DNA from: Caballeronia pedi
Lineage (GTDB): Bacteria > Pseudomonadota > Gammaproteobacteria > Burkholderiales > Burkholderiaceae
NCBI RefSeq assembly: GCF_001544915.2
Contig: NZ_FCOE02000018.1
Location: 91,637 to 155,636, forward strand
DNA length: 64,000 nt
Reading direction: 5' to 3'
A program made the translations under genes and the position numbers. Position 1 is the stretch's first letter; each line of letters begins with the position of its first letter. The notes under the pieces are model-generated. The model was given only the letters and a program-made list of their open reading frames with translations, searched no databases and was not told the origin of the DNA. This document shows, in pieces, positions 1-8,924 of the stretch.

Positions 1-785
1 GCCTCGCGGCGCGCCTCGAAGTTGAACGGGCCGCGCAGCTTCGGCGCGTGGTATTGCGCGGCGAGGCGTTCGTAAGTCGCGTGCGGGTCGAGATTCGCGC
101 CGTCGCACAGAAAACGGAACCAGTGATTGCCGATCAGCACGTGGCCGATCTCATCGCGCAGAATCACGTCGAGAATCGCCGCCGATGCGTGATCGCCCGC
201 CTGCGCGAGACGCTTGCGGATTGGCGGCGATGCGTCGAGTCCGCGCGCCTCCAGCGTGCGCGGCACGAGCGCCATGCGCGCGAGTACGTCGTCGCGCGTG
301 CGCTGCGCCATTTCCCACAGACCGTCGTGCGCCGGGAAGTCGCCGTATGCGTGGCCGAATTCCGCGAGACGCGCGCTCAACAGCGAAAAGTGATACGCCT
401 CCTCGGCCGCCACTTTCAACCAATCGAGATAAAATTCACGCGACATCGACGGAAAGCGCCAGACTGCGTCGAGCGCGAGATTGATCGCGTTGAACTCGAT
501 GTGCGCGAGCGCGTGCAGCAGCACGGCGCGCCCCGCATCCGACTGCATGCTGCGCCGCTTCAGCGACGACGGCTCGACAAGTTCCGGACGCGCCGGCCGT
601 CCGGGCAGATCGCCGGGTTCTTCGAGCGTGGCCTGCGGATCGATTCGCGTCGGCTCGGCGCGCACCGCGTCGAACAGGGCGCGAGCGCGCGCCGCCTTGG
701 TCGCGGGCTCGCGCTCGCGCAGGATGGCGAGCGCCGCGCGGCGCGCGCAGATTTCGGCTTCGGAGGAAATCACGGGGTCGTGCAT
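1..785 (-). CDS. DUF455 family ferritin-like protein, C-terminus beyond left edge
   Basis: The minus strand stays open from an ATG at 785 to the left edge, about 261 codons, so the stop codon lies outside the window. The product begins MHDPVISSEAEICARRAAL and carries LLHALAHIEFNAINLALDAV and later VAAEEAYHFSLL and LRDEIGHV. These regularly spaced Glu and His residues on helices are the di-iron pattern of ferritin-like proteins, and the whole matches what I know of the DUF455 family. Family members are about 270-290 residues, so only a short C-terminal piece is missing. The biochemical role of the family is not established. It is transcribed away from the carbonic-anhydrase-like gene at 990. 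Confidence 0.85.
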   Translation of the reverse strand, partial: MHDPVISSEAEICARRAALAILREREPATKAARARALFDAVRAEPTRIDPQATLEEPGDLPGRPARPELVEPSSLKRRSMQSDAGRAVLLHALAHIEFNAINLALDAVWRFPSMSREFYLDWLKVAAEEAYHFSLLSARLAEFGHAYGDFPAHDGLWEMAQRTRDDVLARMALVPRTLEARGLDASPPIRKRLAQAGDHASAAILDVILRDEIGHVLIGNHWFRFLCDGANLDPHATYERLAAQYHAPKLRGPFNFEARRE

Positions 786-989
786 CGAACTGTCTCAAAA
801 ACGGCGTCGAAAATCGCGGTCGCAGCGGACGCTTACAGCAAACAGCTAAAATGGTAATCCAGGCGAACGCCACGCATCGCGCAACAGTCGGCGCAACGAC
901 GACGGCCATGACCGTCGAGCCGCACCGGCAGGCGCGCATTTTAGCGCCGCCAGCGCCCCACCCTCACGACATCAAGCCCAGGAGACAAA

Positions 990-1514
990 GTGGCCATCTA
1001 CAAACTCGGCGACGACGCCCCGACCATCCACGAAAGCGTGTTTCTCGCGGATACCGCGACCATCATCGGCCGCGTGACGCTCGAGGAAAACGCGAGCGTC
1101 TGGCCCGGCGCGGCGCTGCGTGGGGATAACGAGCCGATCGTCGTCGGGCGCGGCAGCAACGTGCAGGAAGGCGCCGTGCTGCATGCCGATCCCGGTTTTC
1201 CTCTGACGATAGGGAACGATGTCACCGTCGGCCATCAGGCGATGCTGCACGGCTGCACGATCAAGGAAGGCGCGCTCATCGGCATCCAGGCCGTGGTCTT
1301 GAATGGTGCGGTAATCGGCCGCAACTGTCTGGTTGGCGCGGGCGCCGTCGTCACCGAAGGCAAGGTGTTCCCGGACAACACGCTGATTCTCGGCTCGCCC
1401 GCGAAGGCGGTGCGTGAAATCGGCGAGGCGGATATCGCCCGCATGCGCGCGGCCACGGCGAGTTATGCCGACCGGCGCGAATATTACAAGGCGCAGCTCG
1501 TACGCATAGGCTGA
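990..1514 (+). CDS. gamma-carbonic anhydrase family protein (left-handed beta-helix)
   Basis: This 174-residue protein has the hexapeptide repeats of a left-handed beta-helix (for example VVGRGSNVQEGAVLH and IGNDVTVGHQAMLHG). His65, His82 and His87 fall where gamma-class carbonic anhydrases bind their metal between subunits of a trimer. It is a short, cytosolic YrdA/PaaY-like member without the acidic loop of the archaeal enzyme, so catalytic activity is plausible but not assured. The start is a GTG at 990 preceded by GGAGA at 981-985. It is followed 54 bp later by hslO on the same strand, so the two may be co-transcribed. Confidence 0.9.
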   Translation: MAIYKLGDDAPTIHESVFLADTATIIGRVTLEENASVWPGAALRGDNEPIVVGRGSNVQEGAVLHADPGFPLTIGNDVTVGHQAMLHGCTIKEGALIGIQAVVLNGAVIGRNCLVGAGAVVTEGKVFPDNTLILGSPAKAVREIGEADIARMRAATASYADRREYYKAQLVRIG

Positions 1515-1568
1515 AACATCGGCTGAAACCCGGAAGAACGGGCGAGCCTCAATACCCAAGGAAGAGTT

Positions 1569-2519
1569 GTGAACGACCAGTTGCAGAAATTCATGTTCAA
1601 CGCGGCGCCCGTGCGCGGCGAGATCGTCTCATTGCGCCACACGTGGCAGGAAGTGCTCGCGCGCCGCGCCTATCCGGCGGCCGTGCGCAACGTGCTCGGC
1701 GAAATGATGGCGGCGTGCGCGCTGCTGTCGGCGAACCTCAAGTTCGACGGCACGCTCGTCATGCAGATCTACGGCGACGGCCCGGTGAAGATGCTGGTCG
1801 TGCAGTGCGATTCGAGTCTCGCGTTGCGCGCCACCGCGAAGCTCGCCGAAGGCGCGGAGAGCGAGCTCGACAACGAGATTTCGCTCGCCGAACTCCTGAA
1901 CCGTCATGGGCGCGGCCGCTGCGTCATCACGCTCGATCCCACTGACAAAAAGCCGGGTCAGCAACCTTATCAGGGCATCGTGCCGCTATCGGGCGAGCAC
2001 GGCCCGCTTGCGTCGATGGCGGAGGTGCTCGAGCACTACATGCATCACTCCGAACAGCTCGACACGCGGCTGTGGCTGGCCGCCGATACCGATCGCGCCG
2101 TCGGCATGCTGCTGCAGAAGCTACCGGGCGATGGCGGCATCGTGCCGCATCCGGGCGAGCACGACGCCGATACCTGGCAGCGCGTCTGCCATCTCGGCAG
2201 CACGCTGTCGACGGCGGAACTGCTGAAGGAAGAGCCGGAGACGGTTTTCAAGCGCCTCTTCTGGCAAGAGAACGTGCAGCACTTCGAACCCGCGCCGGCG
2301 CGCTTCCAGTGCACGTGCTCGCGCGGCAAGGTCGGCGGCATGCTCAAGATGCTCGGCCGCGAGGAAGTCGACAGCGTGCTCGAGGAGCGCGGCAACGTCG
2401 AGGTGCACTGCGAGTTCTGCAATCAGCGCTACGACTTCGACGCCGTCGACGTGGCGCAACTTTTTGTCGCAAAAGAACTCTCACAAGGCGTGAGTCCGGC
2501 GCCCGATCAAAGGCACTGA
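1569..2519 (+). CDS. hslO: Hsp33, redox-regulated molecular chaperone
   Basis: The 316-residue product is Hsp33, a cytosolic holdase that is switched on by oxidative unfolding. The zinc-binding redox switch is visible near the C-terminus as Cys248-x-Cys250 and Cys281-x-x-Cys284 (CTCSRGK and CEFC). The N-terminal domain begins QLQKFMFNAAPVRGEIV, typical of the family. The length agrees with betaproteobacterial Hsp33. Translation starts at GTG 1569, behind the purine-rich AAGGAAGAG that ends at 1566. Under oxidation the four cysteines form two disulfides and release zinc, exposing the substrate-binding surface. Confidence 0.96.
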   Translation: MNDQLQKFMFNAAPVRGEIVSLRHTWQEVLARRAYPAAVRNVLGEMMAACALLSANLKFDGTLVMQIYGDGPVKMLVVQCDSSLALRATAKLAEGAESELDNEISLAELLNRHGRGRCVITLDPTDKKPGQQPYQGIVPLSGEHGPLASMAEVLEHYMHHSEQLDTRLWLAADTDRAVGMLLQKLPGDGGIVPHPGEHDADTWQRVCHLGSTLSTAELLKEEPETVFKRLFWQENVQHFEPAPARFQCTCSRGKVGGMLKMLGREEVDSVLEERGNVEVHCEFCNQRYDFDAVDVAQLFVAKELSQGVSPAPDQRH

Positions 2520-2682
2520 GCGCGCCGCAAGGCCTGTTACAGCGGGCGCTGCGACGTGTTCATCCCAGGCGGCGGAGCACGGCGCGCGGTCGTCGCGCCC
2601 ACCCGCGGCGGGTGTTCGATCCACCCTGCCGCGCGCTATGATTGGAGTCTTGCTTAGTTGTCCGACCCGCTGGAGGTCGCAA

Positions 2683-3033
2683 ATGAAAACCGCAACGCTC
2701 AACTGGAAATTGCTGCCGTGCCTCGCCGGTGTCGCGCTCGTCGCCGGCTGCATGATGGACCCGCCCGGCCCCTCGCCCATCTATAGCCGCCTGCCCGATA
2801 CCCCGCCGGCGGTCCAGCAAACGCTCACGCCGCAGCAGCAGATGGAACGCTACAACGCCATCGACAAGCAGGCGCTGAACGAATCGCAGCAGGCCGCGGC
2901 CGCGGGCAATGCCGCCAAGACGATGTCGCAGTTCTCTGCGCCCATGCCGGTGTCGGTCTACGGCGGATATTCGAGCGGCGGCTGGGGCGGGCCTTACTGG
3001 GGCACAGGCGTCGGAGTCGGCACCTGGTGGTGA
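2683..3033 (+). CDS. small putative lipoprotein, Gly/Trp-rich C-terminus
   Basis: A 116-residue protein of unknown function. I chose ATG 2683 because GGAGG lies just upstream and because this start gives a proper signal: MKTATLNWK, a hydrophobic stretch, then the lipobox LVAGC with the lipidated Cys about residue 23. The mature part is Pro- and Gln-rich (TPQQQMERYNAIDKQALNE) and ends in a Gly/Tyr/Trp-rich tail finishing GVGVGTWW. It should be anchored to the inner or outer membrane. The open frame continues upstream to 2638, but that start lacks a ribosome binding site. A strong terminator follows at once. Confidence 0.75.
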   Translation: MKTATLNWKLLPCLAGVALVAGCMMDPPGPSPIYSRLPDTPPAVQQTLTPQQQMERYNAIDKQALNESQQAAAAGNAAKTMSQFSAPMPVSVYGGYSSGGWGGPYWGTGVGVGTWW

Positions 3034-3045
3034 GCGAAGCCGGAT

Positions 3046-3081
3046 AAAAAATGGCGCGATCTATGATCGCGCCATTTTTTT
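3046..3081. terminator. bidirectional intrinsic terminator between lipoprotein gene and ftsB
   Basis: A perfect 16-bp inverted repeat (arms 3046-3061 and 3065-3080) with a 3-nt loop is flanked by A residues on the left and T residues on the right. It can terminate the lipoprotein gene on the plus strand and the pyrG-kdsA-eno-ftsB run on the minus strand. Confidence 0.9.
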
Positions 3082-3102
3082 GTTCCGAACAAAGCCACCG
3101 CG

Positions 3103-3567
3103 CTATTGCGGCGCGCCCTGCTTTTTCTTCGCTTCAGCCGCTTTTTCCTTCTGCGCCTTTTTGTCCAGATCGCGCAATTCCTGCTTCGAACGCGAAACCG
3201 GATTCGGCACCACGCGCAACGGCGCCGCCGAGACCTGCCCGCGCGTCGAGCCGTTCATGCCCGGCACGTTGGCGGAATTGACAGGCGCGGTGGAATTCGG
3301 CGAAACGAACTGCACGAACACCTCGCTGTCCTTCACCATGCCCATCTCGTAGCGCGCGCGCTCTTCCACGGCCGCGGTGCCGCTTTGCAAGTCTTGCACT
3401 TCGCCCTGAACGCGCTCATTGCGCAATCTCAGGTTCGTGTTCTTGTCGGTCTGCTGCGCGAGCTGCTGCTGCAATTCATGCACGCGCAGCCAGCCGCCGT
3501 GCCCCCACCAGAGCGGGTATTGGATCAGCACCAGCAACAGAACCAGAACGACAGTTACGAGCCGCAT
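3103..3567 (-). CDS. ftsB: cell division protein FtsB
   Basis: The 154-residue product starts MRLVTVVLVLLLVLIQYPLWWG, one N-terminal membrane segment, and then forms a coiled coil (ELQQQLAQQTDKNTNLRLRN). It continues into ERARYEMGMVKDSEVFVQFV, the conserved end of the FtsB/DivIC core. FtsB joins FtsL and FtsQ in the periplasm to activate septal peptidoglycan synthesis. The residues after about 105 form a Pro/Lys-rich tail that is longer than in E. coli (103 residues) but common in Burkholderiales. It lies downstream of eno, the arrangement seen in many proteobacteria. Confidence 0.93.
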   Translation of the reverse strand: MRLVTVVLVLLLVLIQYPLWWGHGGWLRVHELQQQLAQQTDKNTNLRLRNERVQGEVQDLQSGTAAVEERARYEMGMVKDSEVFVQFVSPNSTAPVNSANVPGMNGSTRGQVSAAPLRVVPNPVSRSKQELRDLDKKAQKEKAAEAKKKQGAPQ

Positions 3568-3681
3568 TCACGTAGCCGAAATAAGCGCCGCCCCGCGGCG
3601 GGAAACCGTTGGGCGGCGGGCTTCAAAAGATGACGCTTCAAAGACGCCTTAGCGTCCTTATCGACCAAAGCGGCGAAAGCT

Positions 3682-4965
3682 TTAGCGCAAGTTGTAGAAC
3701 GCCGACTTGCCCGGATAGCTTGCGATATCGCCGAGATCTTCCTCGATGCGCAGCAACTGGTTGTACTTCGAGATGCGATCGCTGCGCGACAGCGAACCGG
3801 TCTTGATCTGGCCGGCGTTCAGCCCGACGGCGATATCCGCGATCGTCGAATCTTCCGTCTCGCCCGAGCGGTGCGAGATCACGGCCGTGTAACCCGCGCG
3901 CTTGGCCATTTCGATCGCCGCGAAAGTTTCCGTCAGCGTGCCGATCTGGTTGATCTTGATCAGGATCGAGTTGGCGATGCCCTTCTCGATGCCTTCCTTC
4001 AGGATGCGCGTGTTCGTGACGAACAGGTCGTCGCCGACGAGCTGGATCTTCTTGCCGAGGCGCTCGGTCAGGATTTTCCAGCCTTCCCAGTCGCTTTCGT
4101 GCATGCCGTCCTCGATCGACACGATCGGGAACTTGTCGGCCAGCGTCGCGAGGTAGTCGGTGAATTCCGCCGACGAGAGTTGCAGGCCTTCGCCGGCCAG
4201 TTGGTACTTGCCGTCGTGGTAGAACTCGCTCGCCGCGCAGTCGAGCGCGAGCAGCACGTCTTCACCGGCGCGATAGCCGGCTTTCTCGATGGCTTGCAGA
4301 ATCGTCGACAGGCATTCGTCGTTGCTGCCGAAGTTCGGCGCAAAGCCGCCTTCGTCGCCCACCGCCGTGCTCATGCCGCGCTCGGCGAGAATCTTCTTGA
4401 GCGCGTGGAACACTTCCGCGCCGCAACGCAGCGCTTCGCGGAACGTCGGCTGGCTGACCGGCACGATCATGAATTCCTGGATATCCAGGCTGTTGTTCGC
4501 GTGCGCGCCGCCGTTGACGATGTTCATCATCGGGACCGGCAGTTGCATCGCGCCCGAGCCGCCGAAGTAGCGATACAGCGGCAGGCCGGCTTCTTCAGCC
4601 GCGGCCTTGGCGACGGCCATCGACACGGCCAGCATCGCGTTCGCGCCGAGGCGCGACTTGTTTTCCGTGCCGTCGAGTTCGAGCAGGGTTTTGTCGAGGA
4701 AAGCCTGTTCCGAGGCGTCGAGGCCCATGATGGCTTCGGAAATCTCGGTGTTGATGTGTTCGACGGCCTTCAGCACGCCCTTGCCGTTGTAGCGGCCGGC
4801 TTCGTCGTCGCGCAGCTCGATGGCTTCGCGCGAACCCGTGGACGCGCCCGAGGGCACCGCCGCGCGGCCCATCGTGCCCGATTCGAGCAACACGTCGCAT
4901 TCGACGGTCGGGTTGCCTCGCGAATCGAGAATCTCGCGGCCGATGATATCTACGATAGCACTCAT
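3682..4965 (-). CDS. eno: enolase
   Basis: The 427-residue product is enolase (2-phosphoglycerate to phosphoenolpyruvate, glycolysis; also a degradosome component in many bacteria). Visible signatures are VPSGASTGSREAIELRD near the N-terminus, VGDEGGFAPN, SIEDGMHESDWEGW, GDDLFVTN, the catalytic-Lys region LIKINQIGTLTE and the SHRSGETEDSTIADIAV loop. The length is standard. The start ATG at 4965 has GAGGAAATC just upstream. It lies between ftsB and kdsA in the same direction. Confidence 0.98.
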   Translation of the reverse strand: MSAIVDIIGREILDSRGNPTVECDVLLESGTMGRAAVPSGASTGSREAIELRDDEAGRYNGKGVLKAVEHINTEISEAIMGLDASEQAFLDKTLLELDGTENKSRLGANAMLAVSMAVAKAAAEEAGLPLYRYFGGSGAMQLPVPMMNIVNGGAHANNSLDIQEFMIVPVSQPTFREALRCGAEVFHALKKILAERGMSTAVGDEGGFAPNFGSNDECLSTILQAIEKAGYRAGEDVLLALDCAASEFYHDGKYQLAGEGLQLSSAEFTDYLATLADKFPIVSIEDGMHESDWEGWKILTERLGKKIQLVGDDLFVTNTRILKEGIEKGIANSILIKINQIGTLTETFAAIEMAKRAGYTAVISHRSGETEDSTIADIAVGLNAGQIKTGSLSRSDRISKYNQLLRIEEDLGDIASYPGKSAFYNLR

Positions 4966-5369
4966 GATTTCCTCAAGAAATGACGATGAATTCTGTCAGT
5001 CACAACGAAGCGCGCGGCGTGCTTTTACACTTCGATACACGCCTGTAAGCGCTTCACTGGCCTCGCTCAGACCCTTTCGATGACCGCCGGGTTCAGTTCC
5101 GGCGCTATCGAGCGGTCGTACCGGGATCGGCGCTGCGACCGTGCGCGGCGCGGCGCGTAACACTGCGCCGCCGCATCGCGAATCGAAGCCGATCCGTATC
5201 GCTTCGGTGGGGAGCGGGCGCTGGATCCGCCGGCCGGCGCGGATATCGCCCTGATGTGCTGCGCGCTCCTCCGTTGCTCTGATCACTCCAGGTGACCTAT
5301 TTTCGCGACGCGGGCGGCGATGATGCGCCGCCCGTGCCGTACTGCCTTTTTGCCTTTTGCCGCAGCCGC
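4966..5369. other. 404-bp intergenic region between kdsA and eno, no convincing gene
   Basis: Many Burkholderia genomes, as I recall, carry a small DUF1330 gene between kdsA and eno. I looked for it in all frames and do not see it; the only reading frame (4996-5286, minus) has Arg-rich, shadow-like composition. A GC-rich inverted repeat at 5312-5333 (GGGCGGCG arms, 6-nt loop) lies just after the kdsA stop but lacks a U-run, so it is at best a weak terminator. The eno promoter should lie in the left part of this stretch. Confidence 0.5.
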
Positions 5370-6224
5370 TCAGTTGAAATCGTTCTCGAGGAACGGGCCG
5401 CTCTTGACCGCGCGATCGATGGTGATGAGCGTCGCCAGCAGCGCTTCCATGTGCTGCAGCGGCACCGCGTTCGGGCCGTCCGACTTCGCGCAGGCCGGGT
5501 CCGGATGCGTCTCCATGAAAAGACCGGCGACGCCCGTCGCGACCGCCGCGCGCGCGAGCACCGGCACGAATTCGCGCTGGCCGCCCGAGCTCGTGCCCTG
5601 GCCGCCCGGCAACTGCACCGAATGGGTCGCATCGAACACGACCGGCGCGCGGGTTTCGCGCATGATCGCGAGCGAGCGCATGTCGGACACGAGGTTGTTA
5701 TAGCCGAACGATACGCCGCGCTCGCACGCCATGAAGCGGTCTTCCGAGAGACCCGCTTCACGCGCCGCATCGCGCGCCTTGTCGATCACGTTCTTCATGT
5801 CGTGCGGCGCGAGGAACTGGCCCTTCTTGATGTTGACGGGCTTGCCCGAACGCGCGCACGCGTGGATGAAGTCGGTCTGGCGGCACAGGAACGCGGGCGT
5901 CTGCAGCACGTCCACGACCGATGCGACCGCTTCGATTTCATGTTCGGAATGGACGTCGGTGAGTACCGGCACGCCGAGCTGCTTCTTCACTTCGCCCAGA
6001 ATGCGCAGGCCTTCGTCCATGCCGAGGCCGCGAAACGACTTGCCCGAGCTGCGGTTCGCCTTGTCGTACGACGACTTGTAGATGAACGGCACGCCGAGCT
6101 TGTCGGTCATTTCCTTCAGGCGTCCGGCGACGTCGATCGTCATTTGCTCCGACTCGACGACGCACGTGCCCGCGATCAGAAAGAACGGCTGGTCGAGGCC
6201 GGCTTCGAAGTGACACAGCTTCAT
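5370..6224 (-). CDS. kdsA: 3-deoxy-8-phosphooctulonate (KDO-8-P) synthase
   Basis: The 284-residue product condenses phosphoenolpyruvate with arabinose 5-phosphate to make KDO-8-phosphate for the lipopolysaccharide inner core. Signatures are FFLIAGTCVVESEQM at the N-terminus, YKSSYDKANRSSGKSFRG, TDVHSEHE, AFLCRQTDF and the later FDATHSVQLPGG. Asn is present at the KANRSS site and a Cys follows AG, as in the metal-independent/dependent DAHP-type family. The start ATG at 6224 overlaps the pyrG stop by 4 bp (ATGA), so the two genes are translationally coupled. Confidence 0.97.
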   Translation of the reverse strand: MKLCHFEAGLDQPFFLIAGTCVVESEQMTIDVAGRLKEMTDKLGVPFIYKSSYDKANRSSGKSFRGLGMDEGLRILGEVKKQLGVPVLTDVHSEHEIEAVASVVDVLQTPAFLCRQTDFIHACARSGKPVNIKKGQFLAPHDMKNVIDKARDAAREAGLSEDRFMACERGVSFGYNNLVSDMRSLAIMRETRAPVVFDATHSVQLPGGQGTSSGGQREFVPVLARAAVATGVAGLFMETHPDPACAKSDGPNAVPLQHMEALLATLITIDRAVKSGPFLENDFN

Positions 6225-7915
6225 GCTTGCGCTCCCGCAGTGGCCGCGGCCCGCGCCGGCGCCTTGGCGTCGCCAGCCAGGGCGTGCGCGCGCGCCGCTT
6301 CGACGAACGCCCTGAAGAGCGGATGCCCGTCACGCGGCGTCGAGGTGAACTCGGGGTGGAACTGCACGCCGACGAACCACGGGTGCAGCGACTGCGGCAA
6401 CTCCATCATTTCAGGCAGATCCTCGCTCGGGGTACGGGCGCTGATGATAAGCCCGCCCGCCTCGAGCTGGGGCACGAATCGGTTATTGACTTCATAACGG
6501 TGACGATGACGCTCGTTCACATCCGTACCGTAAATGCGCTCGGCCATCGTGCCGGGCTTGATCGGGCACTTCTGCGAGCCGAGGCGCATCGTGCCGCCGA
6601 GATCGGACTCTTCGTTGCGCTTTTCGATGCGGCCCGCGCGGTCATACCACTCGGTGATGAGCGCGACGACCGGGTTGGTCGTGTCCTGATCGAACTCGGT
6701 GCTGTTCGCATCGGCGAGGCCGGCGACGTCGCGCGCGAACTCGATCACCGCGAGCTGCATGCCGAGGCAGATGCCGAGATACGGCGTCTTCGATTCACGC
6801 GCATAGCGGATCGCCTTGATCTTGCCTTCCGTGCCGCGACGGCCGAAACCGCCCGGAACGAGCACGGCGTCGAGATGCTTCAGTGCATCGGTGCCTTCGG
6901 CGTCGATCTGCTCGGAATCGATGTACTCGATGTTGACCTTGGTCGACGTATGGATGGCCGCGTGACGCAGCGCCTCGATCAGCGACTTGTACGACTCCGT
7001 GAGTTCGACATACTTGCCGACCATGCCGATGGTCACTTCGTTCTTCGGATTCTCGAGCTTCTCGACGAGGTTCGCCCACATCGACAGATCGGCCGGCGGC
7101 GGCGAGAGCTTCAGCGCTTCGCAGATGATGTCGTCGAGGTGCTGGTCGTTGAGCATCTGCGGAATCTTGTAGATGCTGTCCGCGTCCCACACCGAGATCA
7201 CGGCGTCTTCAGGCACATTCGAGAACATCGAGATCTTGGCGCGCTCGTCGTCCGGAATCGGGCGGTCCGCGCGGCACAGCAGCACGTTCGGATAGATACC
7301 GATTTCGCGCAGCTTCTGCACGCTGTGCTGCGTGGGTTTCGTCTTCAACTCGCCCGCCGTCGCGATGAACGGCACCAGCGTCAGGTGCACGAAACACGCG
7401 CTGTTGCGACCCATGCGCAGGCTCATCTGGCGCGCGGCTTCGAGGAACGGCAGCGATTCGATGTCGCCCACCGTGCCGCCGACTTCCACGATCGCCACAT
7501 CAGGCTGGCCGCACGTCGCCGCTGCGGCGCCGCGCTCCACGAACGCCTGGATTTCGTTGGTGATGTGCGGAATGACCTGCACCGTCTTGCCGAGATACTC
7601 GCCGCGGCGTTCCTTGCGGATCACCGATTCGTAGATCTGGCCGGTCGTGAAGTTGTTGGCCTTGCGCATCTTCGTGCTGATGAAGCGCTCGTAGTGGCCG
7701 AGGTCGAGGTCGGTCTCCGCGCCGTCTTCCGTCACGAACACTTCCCCGTGCTGGAACGGGCTCATCGTGCCGGGGTCGACGTTGATGTAGGGATCGAGCT
7801 TGAGGAGGGTGACTTTCAGACCGCGCGATTCGAGGATCGCGGCGAGGGAGGCGGCGGCAATACCCTTGCCAAGGGACGAAACTACGCCGCCGGTGACGAA
7901 TACATATTTGGTCAT
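6221..7915 (-). CDS. pyrG: CTP synthase
   Basis: The 564-residue enzyme makes CTP from UTP with ATP and glutamine, in pyrimidine biosynthesis. The start at 7915 gives the family-typical MTKYVFVTGGVVSSLGKGI; the open frame runs further upstream but without homology. The synthetase domain includes VDPGTMSPFQHGEVFVTEDG. The C-terminal class I glutaminase domain shows the nucleophile in LGICLGMQ and the His-Glu pair in QFHPEF. The C-terminus has an Ala-rich tail after residue 545 or so. Its stop overlaps the kdsA start. Confidence 0.98.
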   Translation of the reverse strand: MTKYVFVTGGVVSSLGKGIAAASLAAILESRGLKVTLLKLDPYINVDPGTMSPFQHGEVFVTEDGAETDLDLGHYERFISTKMRKANNFTTGQIYESVIRKERRGEYLGKTVQVIPHITNEIQAFVERGAAAATCGQPDVAIVEVGGTVGDIESLPFLEAARQMSLRMGRNSACFVHLTLVPFIATAGELKTKPTQHSVQKLREIGIYPNVLLCRADRPIPDDERAKISMFSNVPEDAVISVWDADSIYKIPQMLNDQHLDDIICEALKLSPPPADLSMWANLVEKLENPKNEVTIGMVGKYVELTESYKSLIEALRHAAIHTSTKVNIEYIDSEQIDAEGTDALKHLDAVLVPGGFGRRGTEGKIKAIRYARESKTPYLGICLGMQLAVIEFARDVAGLADANSTEFDQDTTNPVVALITEWYDRAGRIEKRNEESDLGGTMRLGSQKCPIKPGTMAERIYGTDVNERHRHRYEVNNRFVPQLEAGGLIISARTPSEDLPEMMELPQSLHPWFVGVQFHPEFTSTPRDGHPLFRAFVEAARAHALAGDAKAPARAAATAGAQA

Positions 7916-8077
7916 CGCTAGATGCTCGCGGGAAAAACGGATTATACCGTAAAGGCAGGTTCCCACGAAGCGCGCGCGAGCCGGAAATTGCCTGCAAATG
8001 CGTGCTTTTCGAAGCGATTCGCGCGGATCATTTCGCAGCGCGCGCGTCAAGTCCCCCGCGCTTTTTTGCGCACCGCG

Positions 8078-8908
8078 TCACGTCGATGCCCGCATCGCCT
8101 CCAGCAGGCGCTGCACGGCGCGCGCGGTGTCGATCGGGCGCTCCATCGGAAAGAGATGGCTGCCGTCCATCCATTCGAAATGCTCGCCGGCGATGCGCCG
8201 CGTCATGCTCAGGCCCACCTGGCGCACCTCGCGCGAGCGCGTCCCCGCGATGAAGCCGACCGGCACCGGCGCGCCGTGCGCGAGCCGCGCGCCGAGCGTG
8301 TGCGGCAGCGTGCGGTAAATCAGATATTCGACGTGACGATCGAACGCGAGCGCGCGCGTGCCGTTCGCATGCGCCGGCGGAATGCCGAAGTCGATATAGT
8401 CGGACAGCATGCGCTCGTCCCAGCGCGCGAACGCGGGTTTCGCCAGAAAATGCCGCCAGGCCTCGTCGCGGCTCGCCCATTGCGTGCGGCGCTTCTTCGT
8501 CGCGGCGGCGGGAGAGAGACGCTCGTCGAGCCCGGTCCATTGCGTGACGCGCAAAAGCCCGCTCTTCCAGCCCGCGATCACCGGCGAATCGAGCATCACG
8601 ACGCCTTTCACCCACTGCGGGCGCTTCAACGCCGCCATCAGCGACACATAGCCGCCGAGCGAATGCCCGACGAGCCATACCTTCGGATGCGCTTCGTCCT
8701 CTTCGTCTACCTTGCGACGATAACGGCTCATGTCGTCGATGAGCTGATCCACGAGATACGGCCAGTCGCGCGTGACCGGAAAGCGCGCATCGTGACCGAT
8801 GCGCTCGATGCTGCGAATATCGTAATCGTCGGAAAGCTCGGCAAAAATCGTGCGATACGTCGACGCCGGAAAACCGTTCGCGTGCGAGAAATGGATGATG
8901 TCTTTCAA
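8078..8908 (-). CDS. alpha/beta hydrolase
   Basis: The product (276 residues from the proposed start) is an alpha/beta-hydrolase: IIHFSHANGFPASTYR supplies the oxyanion region, WLVGHSLGGYVSL contains the nucleophile elbow G-H-S-L-G, VVMLDSPV follows, and DGSHLFPMERP supplies the likely catalytic His. No substrate can be assigned. I place the start at TTG 8908, 17 bp after the comEC stop, because family members begin at KDIIHFSHANGFP. An upstream in-frame ATG at 9016 lies inside comEC and gives an unrelated Arg/Ser-rich extension. The gene is probably expressed with comEC. Confidence 0.85.
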   Translation of the reverse strand: MKDIIHFSHANGFPASTYRTIFAELSDDYDIRSIERIGHDARFPVTRDWPYLVDQLIDDMSRYRRKVDEEDEAHPKVWLVGHSLGGYVSLMAALKRPQWVKGVVMLDSPVIAGWKSGLLRVTQWTGLDERLSPAAATKKRRTQWASRDEAWRHFLAKPAFARWDERMLSDYIDFGIPPAHANGTRALAFDRHVEYLIYRTLPHTLGARLAHGAPVPVGFIAGTRSREVRQVGLSMTRRIAGEHFEWMDGSHLFPMERPIDTARAVQRLLEAMRAST

Positions 8909-8924
8909 GCGTGTCTCTATTTTT

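Noticed and set aside
4996..5286. 96-codon ORF between kdsA and eno
   Set aside because: It has no ribosome binding site and has shadow-like Arg/Ala composition.
6227..7921. 564-codon plus-strand frame opposite pyrG
   Set aside because: The minus strand has a complete CTP synthase with all motifs; the plus frame has no recognisable protein.
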